Part shown: positions 9,675 to 18,343 of the stretch, one piece after another
Numbering within the stretch: the first letter of the stretch is position 1
How the letters are laid out: every line of letters starts with the position of its first letter
From: Alkalicaulis satelles
Lineage (GTDB): Bacteria; Pseudomonadota; Alphaproteobacteria; Caulobacterales; Maricaulaceae
Assembly: GCF_008630495.1 (NCBI RefSeq)
Contig: NZ_VWOJ01000001.1
Span: 992,001 to 1,056,000 of the forward strand
DNA length: 64,000 bases
Direction: 5' to 3'
Position numbers and translations under genes: made by a program
Notes under the pieces: generated by a model
What the model was told of the DNA's origin: nothing
Database searches by the model: none
Seen by the model: only the letters and a program-made list of their open reading frames with translations

Positions 9675-9898
9675 TTGGCCAGCGCGCGCAGCACCTCGCG
9701 GTCATCATGCATGATGTCTTCCGCCAGCGATATTTGCCGCTCAAAATCGGGATCATAAGGCGTCAGGCGATAGCCGCCGTCCGCCGCCTCGGTCAGGTAA
9801 AGCGTATCGCCTTTGCGGACCTTGAGATGGGCCATGACCTCCTTGGTCAGGATCACGCCCGAAGAGGAGCCCACGCTGGTGATCTTGAGCTTTTGCAT
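9671..9898 (-). CDS. AbrB/MazE/SpoVT-type antitoxin
   Basis: The 75-residue protein is made of a swapped-hairpin AbrB DNA-binding domain (about 1-50: K-I-T-S-V-G-S-S-S-G-V-I-L-T-K-E-V then V-R-K-G-D-T-L-Y-L) plus a short acidic C-terminal tail (about 52-75) that in such antitoxins binds and neutralises the toxin. It lies directly upstream of the doc gene and overlaps it by 4 bp. A perfect 22-bp palindrome lies 12 bp upstream of the start codon and is the probable autoregulatory operator. Confidence 0.85.
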   Translation of the reverse strand: MQKLKITSVGSSSGVILTKEVMAHLKVRKGDTLYLTEAADGGYRLTPYDPDFERQISLAEDIMHDDREVLRALAK

Positions 9899-9910
9899 GC
9901 CGGTCTCCGC

Positions 9911-9932
9911 CTATATAACAATTGTTATATAG
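9911..9932. promoter_or_regulatory. Perfect 22-bp palindromic operator of the doc toxin-antitoxin operon
   Basis: Each half-site reads CTATATAACAA and its exact inverted complement follows with no spacer. It lies 12 bp upstream of the antitoxin start codon. Its AT-rich sequence contrasts sharply with the GC-rich surroundings and can also supply a -10-like element. By analogy with other toxin-antitoxin operons, the antitoxin (with or without toxin) should bind here. Confidence 0.75.
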
Positions 9933-9968
9933 CAGACTCTGGCGGGCGTCACAATGCGTGAGGGGCGG

Positions 9969-10592
9969 TCAGTCCTTCGCCGTGATCTGGCGCATGGCCT
10001 GGTGGGCCGGGCGGGCGCGGATGCGCTCCAGCCAGTCTTTCACCGGCGAATCTTCAGAAATCGCGCCGGCCTGGTCGGCGGCTTCCAGCTGGAAGCCCAT
10101 CAGGCAGTCGGCGGCGCTGAACGTCTCGCCCGCAAACCAGGCATGGGCGGCCAGATGCGCGTCCACATGGGCGAGAATCTTGGCGCGTTCAGCGGCCATA
10201 TACTGGCCCAGCGGGCTGTCCATCAGACCGGACGGGCGCAGATAGGCGTTCATCAGGAAGGGCAGGAAGACCGCGCCCTCGCTGGCGTGCATCCATTCCA
10301 GATAGACCGGCCAGGCGGGACTTTGCGGGACCGGCCGAAGCCGGTTGGCGATGTCGAACCGGTCCAGAAGATACTGGGCGATGGCCCCGGTCTCGGCCAG
10401 CGCGCGGCCATCGTCCAGCACCAGCAGCGGCGCCTTGCCCAGCGGGTGGATGTCCGCCAGGGCGGCCGGCGCCAGACGGGTCGCGGCGTCGCGCTTGTGC
10501 ACCACCAGCTCATAGGGCGCGCCCAGCTCTTCCAGCAGCCAGATAATGCGCTCCGAGCGCGACTGGCCGAGATGGTGAAGGGTAAGGGTCAT
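9969..10592 (-). CDS. Glutathione S-transferase
   Basis: The 207-residue protein has a thioredoxin-fold N-terminal domain (about 1-80; M-T-L-T-L-H-H-L-G-Q-S-R-S-E-R-I-I-W-L-L-E-E-L) and an all-helical C-terminal domain (about 90-207). The cis-proline/glutathione gamma-glutamyl site appears as G-K-A-P-L-L-V-L-D-D-G and A-L-A-E-T-G-A-I. A serine in S-R-S near the N-terminus is a candidate catalytic residue. GST enzymes conjugate glutathione to electrophiles or reduce peroxides; the substrate cannot be told. GAGAGG lies upstream of the ATG. A small membrane-protein gene lies just upstream on the same strand. Confidence 0.88.
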   Translation of the reverse strand: MTLTLHHLGQSRSERIIWLLEELGAPYELVVHKRDAATRLAPAALADIHPLGKAPLLVLDDGRALAETGAIAQYLLDRFDIANRLRPVPQSPAWPVYLEWMHASEGAVFLPFLMNAYLRPSGLMDSPLGQYMAAERAKILAHVDAHLAAHAWFAGETFSAADCLMGFQLEAADQAGAISEDSPVKDWLERIRARPAHQAMRQITAKD

Positions 10593-10632
10593 GGGCGGCC
10601 TCTCGTCTGAAAGCAGATGGGCGGCCAGAGGC

Positions 10633-10920
10633 TTAGTCGCGCTGGCCGCGGTCGAAGAAATGCTTCACCCGCTCCCACACCGCCGGATGGCGGCGCAGCC
10701 AGCCCGTGATCGCCCGGTGGGCGGTCTTGGAGGTGGCCGCCAGCAGGATCAGCGCCAGAATGGCCAGCGGCAGACCCAGCGGAATGGGCAGGAAGAACAG
10801 GGGGATGGAAATCGCCAGCAGGAACAGGCCCAGCGCCACGCCAATGGCGCGCAACACCGCCTGGACGATGTGCGTCACGCCGTTACGGCCCCAGCCATTC
10901 ATGCCTTCGTTCATCGCCAC
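10633..10920 (-). CDS. Small membrane protein of unknown function
   Basis: The 95-residue protein has a strongly hydrophobic central stretch (about 22-62, L-F-L-L-A-I-S-I-P-L-F-F-L-P-I-P-L-G) that should form a re-entrant pair or two short membrane helices. A basic, amphipathic C-terminal segment follows (H-R-A-I-T-G-W-L-R-R-H-P-A-V-W-E-R-V). The proline-rich loop between the helices resembles small inner-membrane proteins of the PGPGW/DUF454-like type, but I cannot assign a family with confidence. It lies 40 bp from the GST gene on the same strand and may be co-transcribed with it. Confidence 0.6.
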   Translation of the reverse strand: MAMNEGMNGWGRNGVTHIVQAVLRAIGVALGLFLLAISIPLFFLPIPLGLPLAILALILLAATSKTAHRAITGWLRRHPAVWERVKHFFDRGQRD

Positions 10921-11075
10921 CGCGTTCTGGCTCCCGTGCGCCGGCCGGACCGGCAGGGCGTCGGCTTAATCTAATGCGCCGCACCCGGCCCGACAAAGTG
11001 CGCCGGACCGGTTTTAGCAGTCAGTGCATGCAGGCCGCGGCGATTGTGTGGCGGCGCGGCGCTTCAGGCTTCAGC

Positions 11076-12647
11076 TTATTCAGCCGCTTGGGGCTGATCC
11101 TGCGGCGGCGTCCAGCGCAGCACCGGACTGCGCGCGGCGCGGGTTTCGTCCAGCCGCTTGGCCGGCGCATGGCGCGGGGCGGCGGTGAAGCGCTCGGTTT
11201 CGCCGTTCTGCGCCGCCAGGGCGAGGCCTTCGAGGGTGTCGCAGAACCGGTCCAGCGACGCCTTGCTCTCGGTCTCGGTGGGTTCGATCAGCATGGCGCC
11301 ATGGACCACCAGCGGGAAATACATGGTCATGGGGTGATAGCCCTCATCAATCATCGCCTTGGCGAAATCGAGGGTGGACACGCCCGTGCCCTTCAGGAAG
11401 CGGTCGTCAAACAGCGCCTCGTGCATGCAGGTCCCGTCAAAGGCCGCCGTCATCACATGGCGCAGGCGCGCCAGCACATAATTGGCGTTCAGCACCGCAT
11501 CCTCGGCGGCCTGTTTCAGCCCGTCCGAGCCATGGCTCATCATGTAGGAGAGCGCGCGGGTGAACATGCCCATCTGGCCGTGGAAGGCGACCATGCGCCC
11601 GAAGGGTTCGCCTTCGGCCTCGTGCTCATGCTCGACCATGCGCCAGGTCTCGCCCTCGCGCACCACGTAAGGCACCGGCGCATAAGGCGCCAGGGCTTGC
11701 GAGAACACCGTCGGCCCCGAGCCCGGCCCGCCCCCGCCATGGGGGGTGGAGAAGGTCTTGTGCAGATTGATATGCATGGCGTCGATGCCCAGATCGCCCG
11801 GCCGCACCCGCCCGACAATGGCGTTGAAATTCGCCCCGTCGCAGTAGAAATACCCGCCCGCCTCATGGATCAGGTCGGCGATCTCCTTGATGTCACGCTC
11901 GAACAGGCCGCAGGTATTGGGGTTGGTCAGCATGATGCCGGCCACGTCCGGGCCCAGCTTGGCCTTGAAGGCCTCCATGTCCACCCGGCCCGTGGCGTCG
12001 GCGGGGATCTCGTCGCAATAGAAACCGCACTGCACCGCCGTGGCCGGATTGGTGCCGTGAGCGCTTTCGGGCACCAGCACCCGGCGGCGTCCGGTCTCGC
12101 CGCGCGCGTCCAGCGCGGCGCGGATCGCCATCATGCCGCACAGCTCGCCATGGGCGCCGGCCTTGGGGCTCATGGCCACGCACGGCGTATTGGTCAGCAC
12201 CATCAGCCAGTGGGCCAGCTCGCCGATCAGCTTGAGCGCGCCCTGCACGGTGGACTGGGGCTGGAGCGGGTGCACGTCGGAAAAGCCGGGCAGGCGCGCC
12301 AGCTTCTCGTTGAGGCGCGGATTGTGTTTCATGGTGCAAGACCCCAGCGGGTAAAGCCCCAGATCGATGGCGTAATTCTTACGCGACAGGCGCACGTAAT
12401 GGCGCATGGTCTCCGGCTCGGCCAGGCCCGGCAGGCCGATCTCGGCTTTGCGCTCCAGCCCGCCCACGCGCAAGGGCGCGCCGGAGGGCTCGGGCAGGTC
12501 CACACCGGTCACATCCACGCGCCCGCGCTCGAAGATCAGCGGCTCGGCCTGGTCCAGCCCGCGCGAGCCGGAAAACGTGTCGGTATAGGCCCCCGCATCA
12601 TGGGCGTGGAGCGGGCGGGAGGGACGTCCCTGGGTGTTCATGGCCAT
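11076..12647 (-). CDS. gcvPB: Glycine dehydrogenase (decarboxylating) subunit 2
   Basis: The 523-residue protein is the catalytic half of the split P-protein of the glycine cleavage system, which decarboxylates glycine and passes the aminomethyl group to lipoyl-GcvH. The pyridoxal-phosphate lysine is K297 in N-L-H-K-T-F-S-T-P-H, followed by a glycine-rich loop. G-S-C-T-M-K-H-N-P near residue 102 is another family signature. It is the last gene of the leftward gcv operon and lies 2 bp after an unrelated alpha/beta hydrolase gene, so translation is probably coupled. Split gcvPA/gcvPB arrangement is common in alphaproteobacteria of this group. Confidence 0.95.
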   Translation of the reverse strand: MAMNTQGRPSRPLHAHDAGAYTDTFSGSRGLDQAEPLIFERGRVDVTGVDLPEPSGAPLRVGGLERKAEIGLPGLAEPETMRHYVRLSRKNYAIDLGLYPLGSCTMKHNPRLNEKLARLPGFSDVHPLQPQSTVQGALKLIGELAHWLMVLTNTPCVAMSPKAGAHGELCGMMAIRAALDARGETGRRRVLVPESAHGTNPATAVQCGFYCDEIPADATGRVDMEAFKAKLGPDVAGIMLTNPNTCGLFERDIKEIADLIHEAGGYFYCDGANFNAIVGRVRPGDLGIDAMHINLHKTFSTPHGGGGPGSGPTVFSQALAPYAPVPYVVREGETWRMVEHEHEAEGEPFGRMVAFHGQMGMFTRALSYMMSHGSDGLKQAAEDAVLNANYVLARLRHVMTAAFDGTCMHEALFDDRFLKGTGVSTLDFAKAMIDEGYHPMTMYFPLVVHGAMLIEPTETESKASLDRFCDTLEGLALAAQNGETERFTAAPRHAPAKRLDETRAARSPVLRWTPPQDQPQAAE

Positions 12648-12649
12648 GG

Positions 12650-13486
12650 TCAGACTTCCACTTCTTCAGCCGCAAAGCGGCAATCAGGAAAACGGTCGGA
12701 CAGGAACGGCCACACGGCCGTTTCGTACATCCCGTTCTGGGCGAGCGTATTGTGGCCGGCATTATCGATCAGGATCCGGGTCACCGGCGCCCGGGCCAGA
12801 GCGGCCAGCCGTTCGGAATGGCGGGCGGGAATGATGGTGTCCGCCGCGCCATGGACGATCAGGATCGGCATGTCGACGTCCGCGATCATCTCGTCCGTGC
12901 GGTAGCGGTCGCGCAACAGCCATCCCACGGGCAGAAACGGCATGCTTTCGCGCGCCACCGCTTCGGCCGACAGGAAGGGCGCCTCCAGGATCAGGGCGTT
13001 GAAATCATGATCCGCCGCCAGCCTGACCGCCGGCGCCGAGCCCAGCGAAAACCCGTGCACCACAATTTCCCCGGCAGGCGTGCCGTCCTCGATCAGCGCC
13101 ATGAAGCCCGCTTCGGCGTCGGCATACAGGCCCGCCTCGCTCGGCGTGCCGGTGGAGCCGGCATAACCCCGCCAGGACAAGGCCAGGACGCCCGCACCGG
13201 CGCGGTTCAGCTGCTCGTACAGCCAGCCGGACGAGGGCACATGCCCGGCATTGCCGTGCAGCAGCAAAAGGGTCGGGCATCCCGGACGCGCCGCGGCCCG
13301 CCAGGCCGCCAGCGTCTCTCCGTCTTCGGTGTCCACCTGCACCGCCGTGAAGGGCGAGCCCTGGGGCGGCTCGCCCGCCGCCGGGTTGGGGAAATAGATC
13401 AGATGCGCCTGAAACGCCCACGCCAGCGCCGCCACGGCGAGATAGCCCGCCGCGGCAATGCCGAGAATGAGCGCAGCCAGCCTCAT
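12650..13486 (-). CDS. Alpha/beta hydrolase, membrane-anchored, within the gcv operon
   Basis: The 278-residue protein has an N-terminal hydrophobic helix (about 3-25), likely an anchor facing the periplasm, and then an alpha/beta-hydrolase fold of the Bem46/ABHD13-like type. Visible features are the oxyanion H-G-N-A-G, the nucleophile elbow G-F-S-L-G, an acid in G-A-A-D-T-I-I-P and the histidine in N-A-G-H-N. The start overlaps the stop of gcvPA by 4 bp (ATGA) and the stop is 2 bp from gcvPB, so the gene is embedded between the two P-protein genes. No role in glycine cleavage is known for this family; its location may only give it glycine-controlled expression. Confidence 0.82.
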   Translation of the reverse strand: MRLAALILGIAAAGYLAVAALAWAFQAHLIYFPNPAAGEPPQGSPFTAVQVDTEDGETLAAWRAAARPGCPTLLLLHGNAGHVPSSGWLYEQLNRAGAGVLALSWRGYAGSTGTPSEAGLYADAEAGFMALIEDGTPAGEIVVHGFSLGSAPAVRLAADHDFNALILEAPFLSAEAVARESMPFLPVGWLLRDRYRTDEMIADVDMPILIVHGAADTIIPARHSERLAALARAPVTRILIDNAGHNTLAQNGMYETAVWPFLSDRFPDCRFAAEEVEV

Positions 13487-14832
13487 CCCAGCACCTCTTT
13501 CAGGCGCGTCTCGAGCGCGTCGAGATCGGTTTCGGTATTGGTTTCGGTCGCCGCCAGGATCAGGAGATCATCGAGCCCGGCGCCCGGATAAAGCCGGCTG
13601 GCGGGCACGCCGGCCAGCACGCCGCGCGCGGCCATGGCTTCCACCACGTCTGCGGCGGGCTTGGGCAGGCGCACGGTGATCTCGTTGAAGAAGGCGCTGG
13701 TGATCACCTCCACCCCCGGCAGGGCGGCGAGGCGGTCGGCCATCTCACAGGCGCGCTCGTGATTGAGCCGGGCGAGCGTGCGCAGGCCCGCCTCGCCCAG
13801 AAGCGTCATGTGGATGGTGAAGGCCAGCGCCATCAGGCCGGAATTGGTGCAGATATTGGAGGTCGCCTTGTCGCGCCGGATATGCTGCTCACGCGTCGAC
13901 AGCGTCAGCACATAGCCGCGCCGCCCGTCCGCATCCACGGTTTCGCCGGCCAGGCGGCCGGGCATGTTGCGGATGAAATTGCGGTCATTGCGGCAGGCGA
14001 ACAGGCCCACATACGGCCCGCCGAACTGCAGGCCCACGCCCAGCGACTGGCCCTCGCCCACCACGATATCGGCGCCCATGGCGCCGGGGCTCTCGATGAG
14101 GCCCAGCGACACCACTTCGGTGAACACCGCGATCAGCAGCGCGCCTTTGGCGTGGGCGGCCTCGGCCAGCGGGCGCAAATCATGGACCTGGCCGAACACG
14201 TCCGGGTTCTGCACCACCACGCAGGCCACATCGCCGGTGATGGCGTCAGCCAGCGCGTCCAGACCGCCGGGAACCGGCGCGGCGGCGTGGATGTCGATAT
14301 CCATGTATTTGGCCAGGGTGCGCGTGGCCTCGGCATAGTGCGGGTGCAGATTGCCGCTGAGCACCGCGCGCTGGCGCTTGGTGATGCGCGCGGCCATCAG
14401 CACCGCCTCGGCGCAGGCGGTCGAGCCGTCATACATCGACGCGTTGGCCACATCGGTTCCGGTGAGCAGCGCCACCTGGGTCTGGAACTCGAACAGGGTC
14501 TGGAGCGTGCCCTGGCTGATTTCAGGCTGGTAGGGGGTGTAGCTGGTCAGAAACTCCGAGCGCTGGATCAGATGGTCCACGCTGGCGGGCACATGGTGCT
14601 TATAGGCGCCTGCGCCCACGAAGAAGGGCGCTGAAGAGGCGGTCAGATTGCGCCCGGCCATGGCCGCGAAAGCGCGCTCCACCTCCAACTCGGTGGCCCG
14701 CCGGGGCAGGTCCACCGGGCCGTCCAGGCGGGCGGCGTCCGGCACGTCGGCGAACAATGCATCGACGCTGGACACGCCAATCGTCTCCAGCATCTCGCTG
14801 CGGTCTTCAGGGGTCAGCGGCAGATAGCGCAT
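13483..14832 (-). CDS. gcvPA: Glycine dehydrogenase (decarboxylating) subunit 1
   Basis: The 449-residue N-terminal half-subunit of the glycine decarboxylase P-protein starts [10 protein letters not shown] as is typical. It contains [19 protein letters not shown] and the [10 protein letters not shown] motif. It pairs with GcvPB to form the active site. The start codon shares one base with the stop of the upstream FMN-binding protein (TGATG), and its stop overlaps the hydrolase start, so the operon is tightly packed. Confidence 0.95.
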   Translation of the reverse strand: MRYLPLTPEDRSEMLETIGVSSVDALFADVPDAARLDGPVDLPRRATELEVERAFAAMAGRNLTASSAPFFVGAGAYKHHVPASVDHLIQRSEFLTSYTPYQPEISQGTLQTLFEFQTQVALLTGTDVANASMYDGSTACAEAVLMAARITKRQRAVLSGNLHPHYAEATRTLAKYMDIDIHAAAPVPGGLDALADAITGDVACVVVQNPDVFGQVHDLRPLAEAAHAKGALLIAVFTEVVSLGLIESPGAMGADIVVGEGQSLGVGLQFGGPYVGLFACRNDRNFIRNMPGRLAGETVDADGRRGYVLTLSTREQHIRRDKATSNICTNSGLMALAFTIHMTLLGEAGLRTLARLNHERACEMADRLAALPGVEVITSAFFNEITVRLPKPAADVVEAMAARGVLAGVPASRLYPGAGLDDLLILAATETNTETDLDALETRLKEVLG

Positions 14833-15476
14833 CAGCCTCGCTCCAGTTCTCTCATCAGCGCCGCCGTCTGGCGCGCGCCCGGGTCGGGTTCGGCGTCCAG
14901 GAACGCCGCCACCGCGTCAAAATCCTCGCCCGCCTTGTTCTGGCTGAGCTTCTTTACTGCGTGGACCTCGCGCACCGTCAGGCGCAGGCCCACAATCCCC
15001 TTCATCAGCGCCGAGACATAGTCCGCCGGCGCGTCCGCGACAGACCAGGGCTGCGCCCGGCCGGCCTCGAAGCGGTCCGTCAGCTTATCCATCAGCGCGC
15101 GCAAGCCCGCCTTGTCCTCGAATGCACTGACCACGCCATGGGCCTCGGCGGCCACATAATTCCAGGTCGGCACCGCGCGCCCGTGCCGGGCCTTGGACGG
15201 ATAGGCCGAGGCGCTGACATAGGCGTGCGGCCCGGAAAACAGCGCCACCGCCCGCGCGCCCTCGCCCAGGCCCCGCCAGACCGGATTGGCCCGCGCCACA
15301 TGCCCGCTCAGGGCCGTCAGGCGTCCGTCCAGCCCCTGCTCCATGACCACCGGCGTGCGCGCCGTGACGAACCCGTCTTGCCCCTCGACCACAAGCGTGG
15401 CGAACGCAAAGCTGGCGATCACGGCTTGCGCCTCGGCCGGGTCTTCAACAGCAAAGGGGCTGGCGCGATAGTGCAT
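14832..15476 (-). CDS. FMN-binding PaiB-family protein
   Basis: The 214-residue protein has the split-barrel flavin-binding fold of the PaiB family (FMN-binding negative transcriptional regulator). The motifs [17 protein letters not shown] and the highly conserved [13 protein letters not shown] near residues 108-120 are present. PaiB was first described as a regulator of protease and sporulation genes in Bacillus, but most homologues are uncharacterised flavin proteins. It sits between gcvH and gcvPA and overlaps gcvPA by one base, so it is transcribed with the glycine cleavage genes. Confidence 0.88.
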   Translation of the reverse strand: MHYRASPFAVEDPAEAQAVIASFAFATLVVEGQDGFVTARTPVVMEQGLDGRLTALSGHVARANPVWRGLGEGARAVALFSGPHAYVSASAYPSKARHGRAVPTWNYVAAEAHGVVSAFEDKAGLRALMDKLTDRFEAGRAQPWSVADAPADYVSALMKGIVGLRLTVREVHAVKKLSQNKAGEDFDAVAAFLDAEPDPGARQTAALMRELERG

Positions 15477-15496
15477 CTGCGGTGAGCCGCTCCCTA

Positions 15497-15862
15497 TCAG
15501 GCGATGTGGGCCTTGTAGGCGGCCTCGTCCATCATCGCGTCCAGCTCGGCGGGCGCGGACAGTTTCATCTTCACAAACCAGCCCTCGCCCTCGGGCGCGT
15601 CATTGACCTTGGCGGGCTCGCCTTCCAGCGCGTCATTGACCGCCACGATCTCGCCCGTGGCCGGGGCGTAGACTTCCGAGGCGGCCTTGACGCTCTCCAC
15701 CACCGCCATCTCGCCGCCCTGGGCGACGGATTTGCCGATCTCGGGCAGTTCGACGAACACCACATCGCCCAGCTGTTCGGCGGCGTAGGCGGTGATCCCC
15801 ACGACGGCGACATCGCCCTCGATGCGGATCCATTCATGGTCCTTGGTGAAACGGGTGGTCAT
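15497..15862 (-). CDS. gcvH: Glycine cleavage system H protein
   Basis: The 121-residue lipoyl carrier begins with the usual T-K-D-H-E-W motif. The lipoylated lysine is K59 in E-S-V-K-A-A-S-E, followed by P-A-T-G-E-I-V. It shuttles the aminomethyl group between the P-, T- and L-proteins. It lies 26 bp downstream of gcvT; a GGAGGA-rich Shine-Dalgarno precedes the ATG. The L-protein gene is not in the window. Confidence 0.97.
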   Translation of the reverse strand: MTTRFTKDHEWIRIEGDVAVVGITAYAAEQLGDVVFVELPEIGKSVAQGGEMAVVESVKAASEVYAPATGEIVAVNDALEGEPAKVNDAPEGEGWFVKMKLSAPAELDAMMDEAAYKAHIA

Positions 15863-15888
15863 GGGGTGTCTCCTCCAGAGATGACAGG

Positions 15889-16989
15889 TCAGCCGCGATG
15901 GAAGCGATGCGGCGCAAACGGGGTTTTGGCGATCACGGCCGGGCGCGCCTTGCCGCGCACCATCAGCTCGACGCTCTGGCCGGGCTTGGCCAGATCAGCG
16001 CGCACATAGCCCATGGCCACCGGCGCGCCCACGGTGGGGCCGAACCCGCCGGACGTGACGACGCCCACGCTCTCGCCCTCAACAACAATCTCCGTGCCCT
16101 CGCGCGCCGGGGCGCGATCGCCGGGCAGGATGCCGACGCGCTTTTTCTCCGCCCCGTTTGCGATCTGGGCCAGGATGCGCGCAGCGCCGGGGAAATCGGC
16201 CCGCTCGCGGCGTGATTTGGCCAGCGCCCAGACAAGGCTCGCCTCCACCGGGGTGATGGTCTCGTCCATGTCATGGCCGTAAAGGCACAGCCCGGCTTCC
16301 AGACGCAACGAGTCGCGCGCGCCAAGGCCGATGGGTTTGACCCGCTCATCGGCCAGCAGCCGGCGCGCCAGGGCGTCGGCCTCACCGGCCAGCACCGAAA
16401 TCTCGAACCCGTCCTCGCCGGTATAGCCCGAGCGCGAAATCAGCACGTCATGACCGGCCAGCGAAAACGCCCCCGCCTGCATGAAGACCAGCCGCGCCGC
16501 ATCCGGGCACAGATCGGCCATCACCGCGCCCGCCTGCGGCCCCTGCAGGGCCAGCAGCGCACGGTCGGTCAGCTCGTGCAGCTGGGCGCGGTCACCAAAG
16601 CGCGAACGCATATGGGCGAAATCACTGGTCTTGCAGGCGGCGTTGACCACCATGAACAGCCCGGAATCATCGGGCCGCGAGACCATGAGATCATCCATGA
16701 TCCCGCCTTCGTCATTGAGCAGCAGGGTGTATTTCTGCTCGCCCGCGCCCAGGGCGGCGAGATCGGCGGTGATCAGCGCTTCCAGCGCCGCCTCATCGCC
16801 GGTCACCCGCGCCTGACCCATATGGGAGACATCGAACAGGCCCGCCGCGGCGCGCGTGTGATTATGCTCGGCCATGACGCCGTCATACTGGACCGGCATG
16901 GCATAGCCCGCGAACGGCACCATTTTGGCGCCGAGCTCCACATGGAGATCGTAAAGCGGGGTCTTTTGAAGGTTCGCCTCGTCGGCCAT
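15889..16989 (-). CDS. gcvT: Aminomethyltransferase, glycine cleavage T protein
   Basis: The 366-residue folate-binding T-protein transfers the methylene group from aminomethyl-GcvH to tetrahydrofolate and releases ammonia. The start [13 protein letters not shown] is chosen because AAGGA lies 9 bases upstream and because the alternative, 20 codons upstream, would reach the edge of the riboswitch. Characteristic stretches include G-L-F-D-V-S-H-M-G, the [11 protein letters not shown] folate motif and [14 protein letters not shown]. It is the first gene of the operon controlled by the glycine riboswitch. Confidence 0.95.
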   Translation of the reverse strand: MADEANLQKTPLYDLHVELGAKMVPFAGYAMPVQYDGVMAEHNHTRAAAGLFDVSHMGQARVTGDEAALEALITADLAALGAGEQKYTLLLNDEGGIMDDLMVSRPDDSGLFMVVNAACKTSDFAHMRSRFGDRAQLHELTDRALLALQGPQAGAVMADLCPDAARLVFMQAGAFSLAGHDVLISRSGYTGEDGFEISVLAGEADALARRLLADERVKPIGLGARDSLRLEAGLCLYGHDMDETITPVEASLVWALAKSRRERADFPGAARILAQIANGAEKKRVGILPGDRAPAREGTEIVVEGESVGVVTSGGFGPTVGAPVAMGYVRADLAKPGQSVELMVRGKARPAVIAKTPFAPHRFHRG

Positions 16990-17054
16990 CGCGTCAGGTC
17001 CTTGAAGATGCGGGTTTGCGCCTTCGGCCCCGGACAGGTCCGGAACCATGTGCG

Positions 17055-17260
17055 CCCCCGCTGTCCCGAGACCTGAGAGATTCCTGCGCGCGCCAAGCTG
17101 TCAGCCCGGCGCCGCATTGCTCCTTCGGTGGGGCGGCGAATATGAGGTTCGCGCCCGCTTTCCAGCGTCGGCCATCATCCTGCGGTCCTGTCGCCTGAGC
17201 GTTTCCGGGGCGGTTGCGCCTTCGGCGCCGGCGTCTTCGGCCGGTCTCTCCCGCAGGGGG
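17055..17260 (-). ncRNA. Tandem glycine riboswitch
   Basis: Read on the minus strand, two glycine aptamers follow each other. The first (about 17255 to 17170) has GGGAGAGACCGG, CGCCGAAGG and the tail CTCAGGCGACAGGACCGC. The second (about 17165 to 17058) has CTGGAAAGCGG, ACCGAAGGAGCAA and CTCTCAGGTCTCGGGACAG. These are the conserved core pieces of the gcvT-type motif: GGGAGA, GCCGAAGGxGCAA and the CTCAGGxxxCxGGACxG segment. The short linker and the position directly upstream of gcvT support co-operative tandem sensing that turns the operon on when glycine is high. No clear Rho-independent terminator follows, so control may be at translation initiation. Confidence 0.93.
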
Positions 17261-17346
17261 CCTTCATGCATGCCCGGCTCCGCCCGCCTCCCGGCGCTCG
17301 CAACCGACGCGCCAACCTAGCCACACGCGGATTCGAGTCAATCGGG

Positions 17347-17377
17347 GGGAGCGGAGGAAGCACTAAGCTCCGCTCCC
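17347..17377. other. Perfect 10-bp stem hairpin upstream of the glycine riboswitch
   Basis: Arms GGGAGCGGAG (17347-17356) and CTCCGCTCCC (17368-17377) enclose an 11-base loop. There is no strong T-run on either side, so it is not a textbook intrinsic terminator. It may mark the original end of the argS transcript, now separated from argS by the foreign gene, or be part of the gcv leader region. Confidence 0.5.
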
Positions 17378-17469
17378 GTTACCCTTCCCATTGCCAGTCG
17401 TATAAATGTGCCGATACTTGATTGCACGCCCTTGAGCTCAGTTGTAAAAATTTATTGAGGCAAATCCAT

Positions 17470-18324
17470 ATGTGGAAAAAAATAAAGCGATTTCCAATTC
17501 ATAGCGCAATACTGATGATTGCGGGATTAGCCTTTATATTAATATCTATAAAATACATATTAACATCCCCCTCAAATTCGAATTTTATGCACTACATAGG
17601 CCTCTCGGGATTAGGTGTTGGGTGCATAGCGCTATCTAATTTGGCGAAATTTAAAAAAATTAAATTCTCTGGGTTCGAAGCAGAAATGTGGGGGGACACG
17701 CAAAAAGAAGCTGAACGCATAACTCATAATTTAAAAAGGCTGTTAGATATATTGTCTACAAGGGTAATATTTAATGAGGTGGATTTAAAAACTCTTGAGA
17801 ATAATAGAAACTGGGAAAGCGTTTGGGAGCTTTATTTTATAATACAGCATGAATACAAAGAATTAGACATAAGCGGAAAACTTTCTACAAATTTGACAAA
17901 GCTAAAATCAATTTTCATATATCATAGTCTTCAGTGTGAAATTGACTATATACATAAAAAATTTGCAAATGCGCGTTCAGAGATAGAGAATCGAATAAAT
18001 GAGATGCACTCTAGATCTGAGATTGATGCAGATGAGCGCGCTCTAAAATTAAAAAAACTTGACCAGCTTCAATTCAACGCCGGTGATGTTTTCGAAAAGG
18101 CATCCAATCGCACTCTCGGTGTGCATTTGAATATCATGATTACAGAGGGAAAGAAAAAAATAGAGGAAGAGTGTGGGGTAGATATTGAAATAACAAAAGA
18201 GGTTATAGATAATATAAATTACGTACAAGATATGGAGAGAGATGGAAATTTTGCCGGAGACGAGAGAATTATTTCTCTTACAGAAAGGTCTATGAATTAC
18301 TATTATCTGACGGGCGCCCTTTAG
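17470..18324 (+). CDS. AT-rich orphan gene: two-helix membrane protein with long cytosolic helical domain
   Basis: The start at 17470 is chosen for a GAGG 9 bases upstream; an in-frame ATG at 17422 would add 16 residues. The 284-residue product has two hydrophobic helices near its N-terminus (about 11-33 and 39-58), then a long charged helical domain rich in K, E, N and I. The gene is far richer in A+T than its neighbours and uses AAA, ATA and TTA codons that are rare around it, so it was almost certainly acquired horizontally. It sits alone between the riboswitch and argS, transcribed opposite to both, ending 20 bp from the argS stop. I do not recognise the family. The layout of two membrane helices plus a cytosolic domain occurs among small defence effectors, but that is only a suggestion. 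Confidence 0.75.
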   Translation: MWKKIKRFPIHSAILMIAGLAFILISIKYILTSPSNSNFMHYIGLSGLGVGCIALSNLAKFKKIKFSGFEAEMWGDTQKEAERITHNLKRLLDILSTRVIFNEVDLKTLENNRNWESVWELYFIIQHEYKELDISGKLSTNLTKLKSIFIYHSLQCEIDYIHKKFANARSEIENRINEMHSRSEIDADERALKLKKLDQLQFNAGDVFEKASNRTLGVHLNIMITEGKKKIEEECGVDIEITKEVIDNINYVQDMERDGNFAGDERIISLTERSMNYYYLTGAL

Positions 18325-18343
18325 ATCCCATTAATACAACAAG

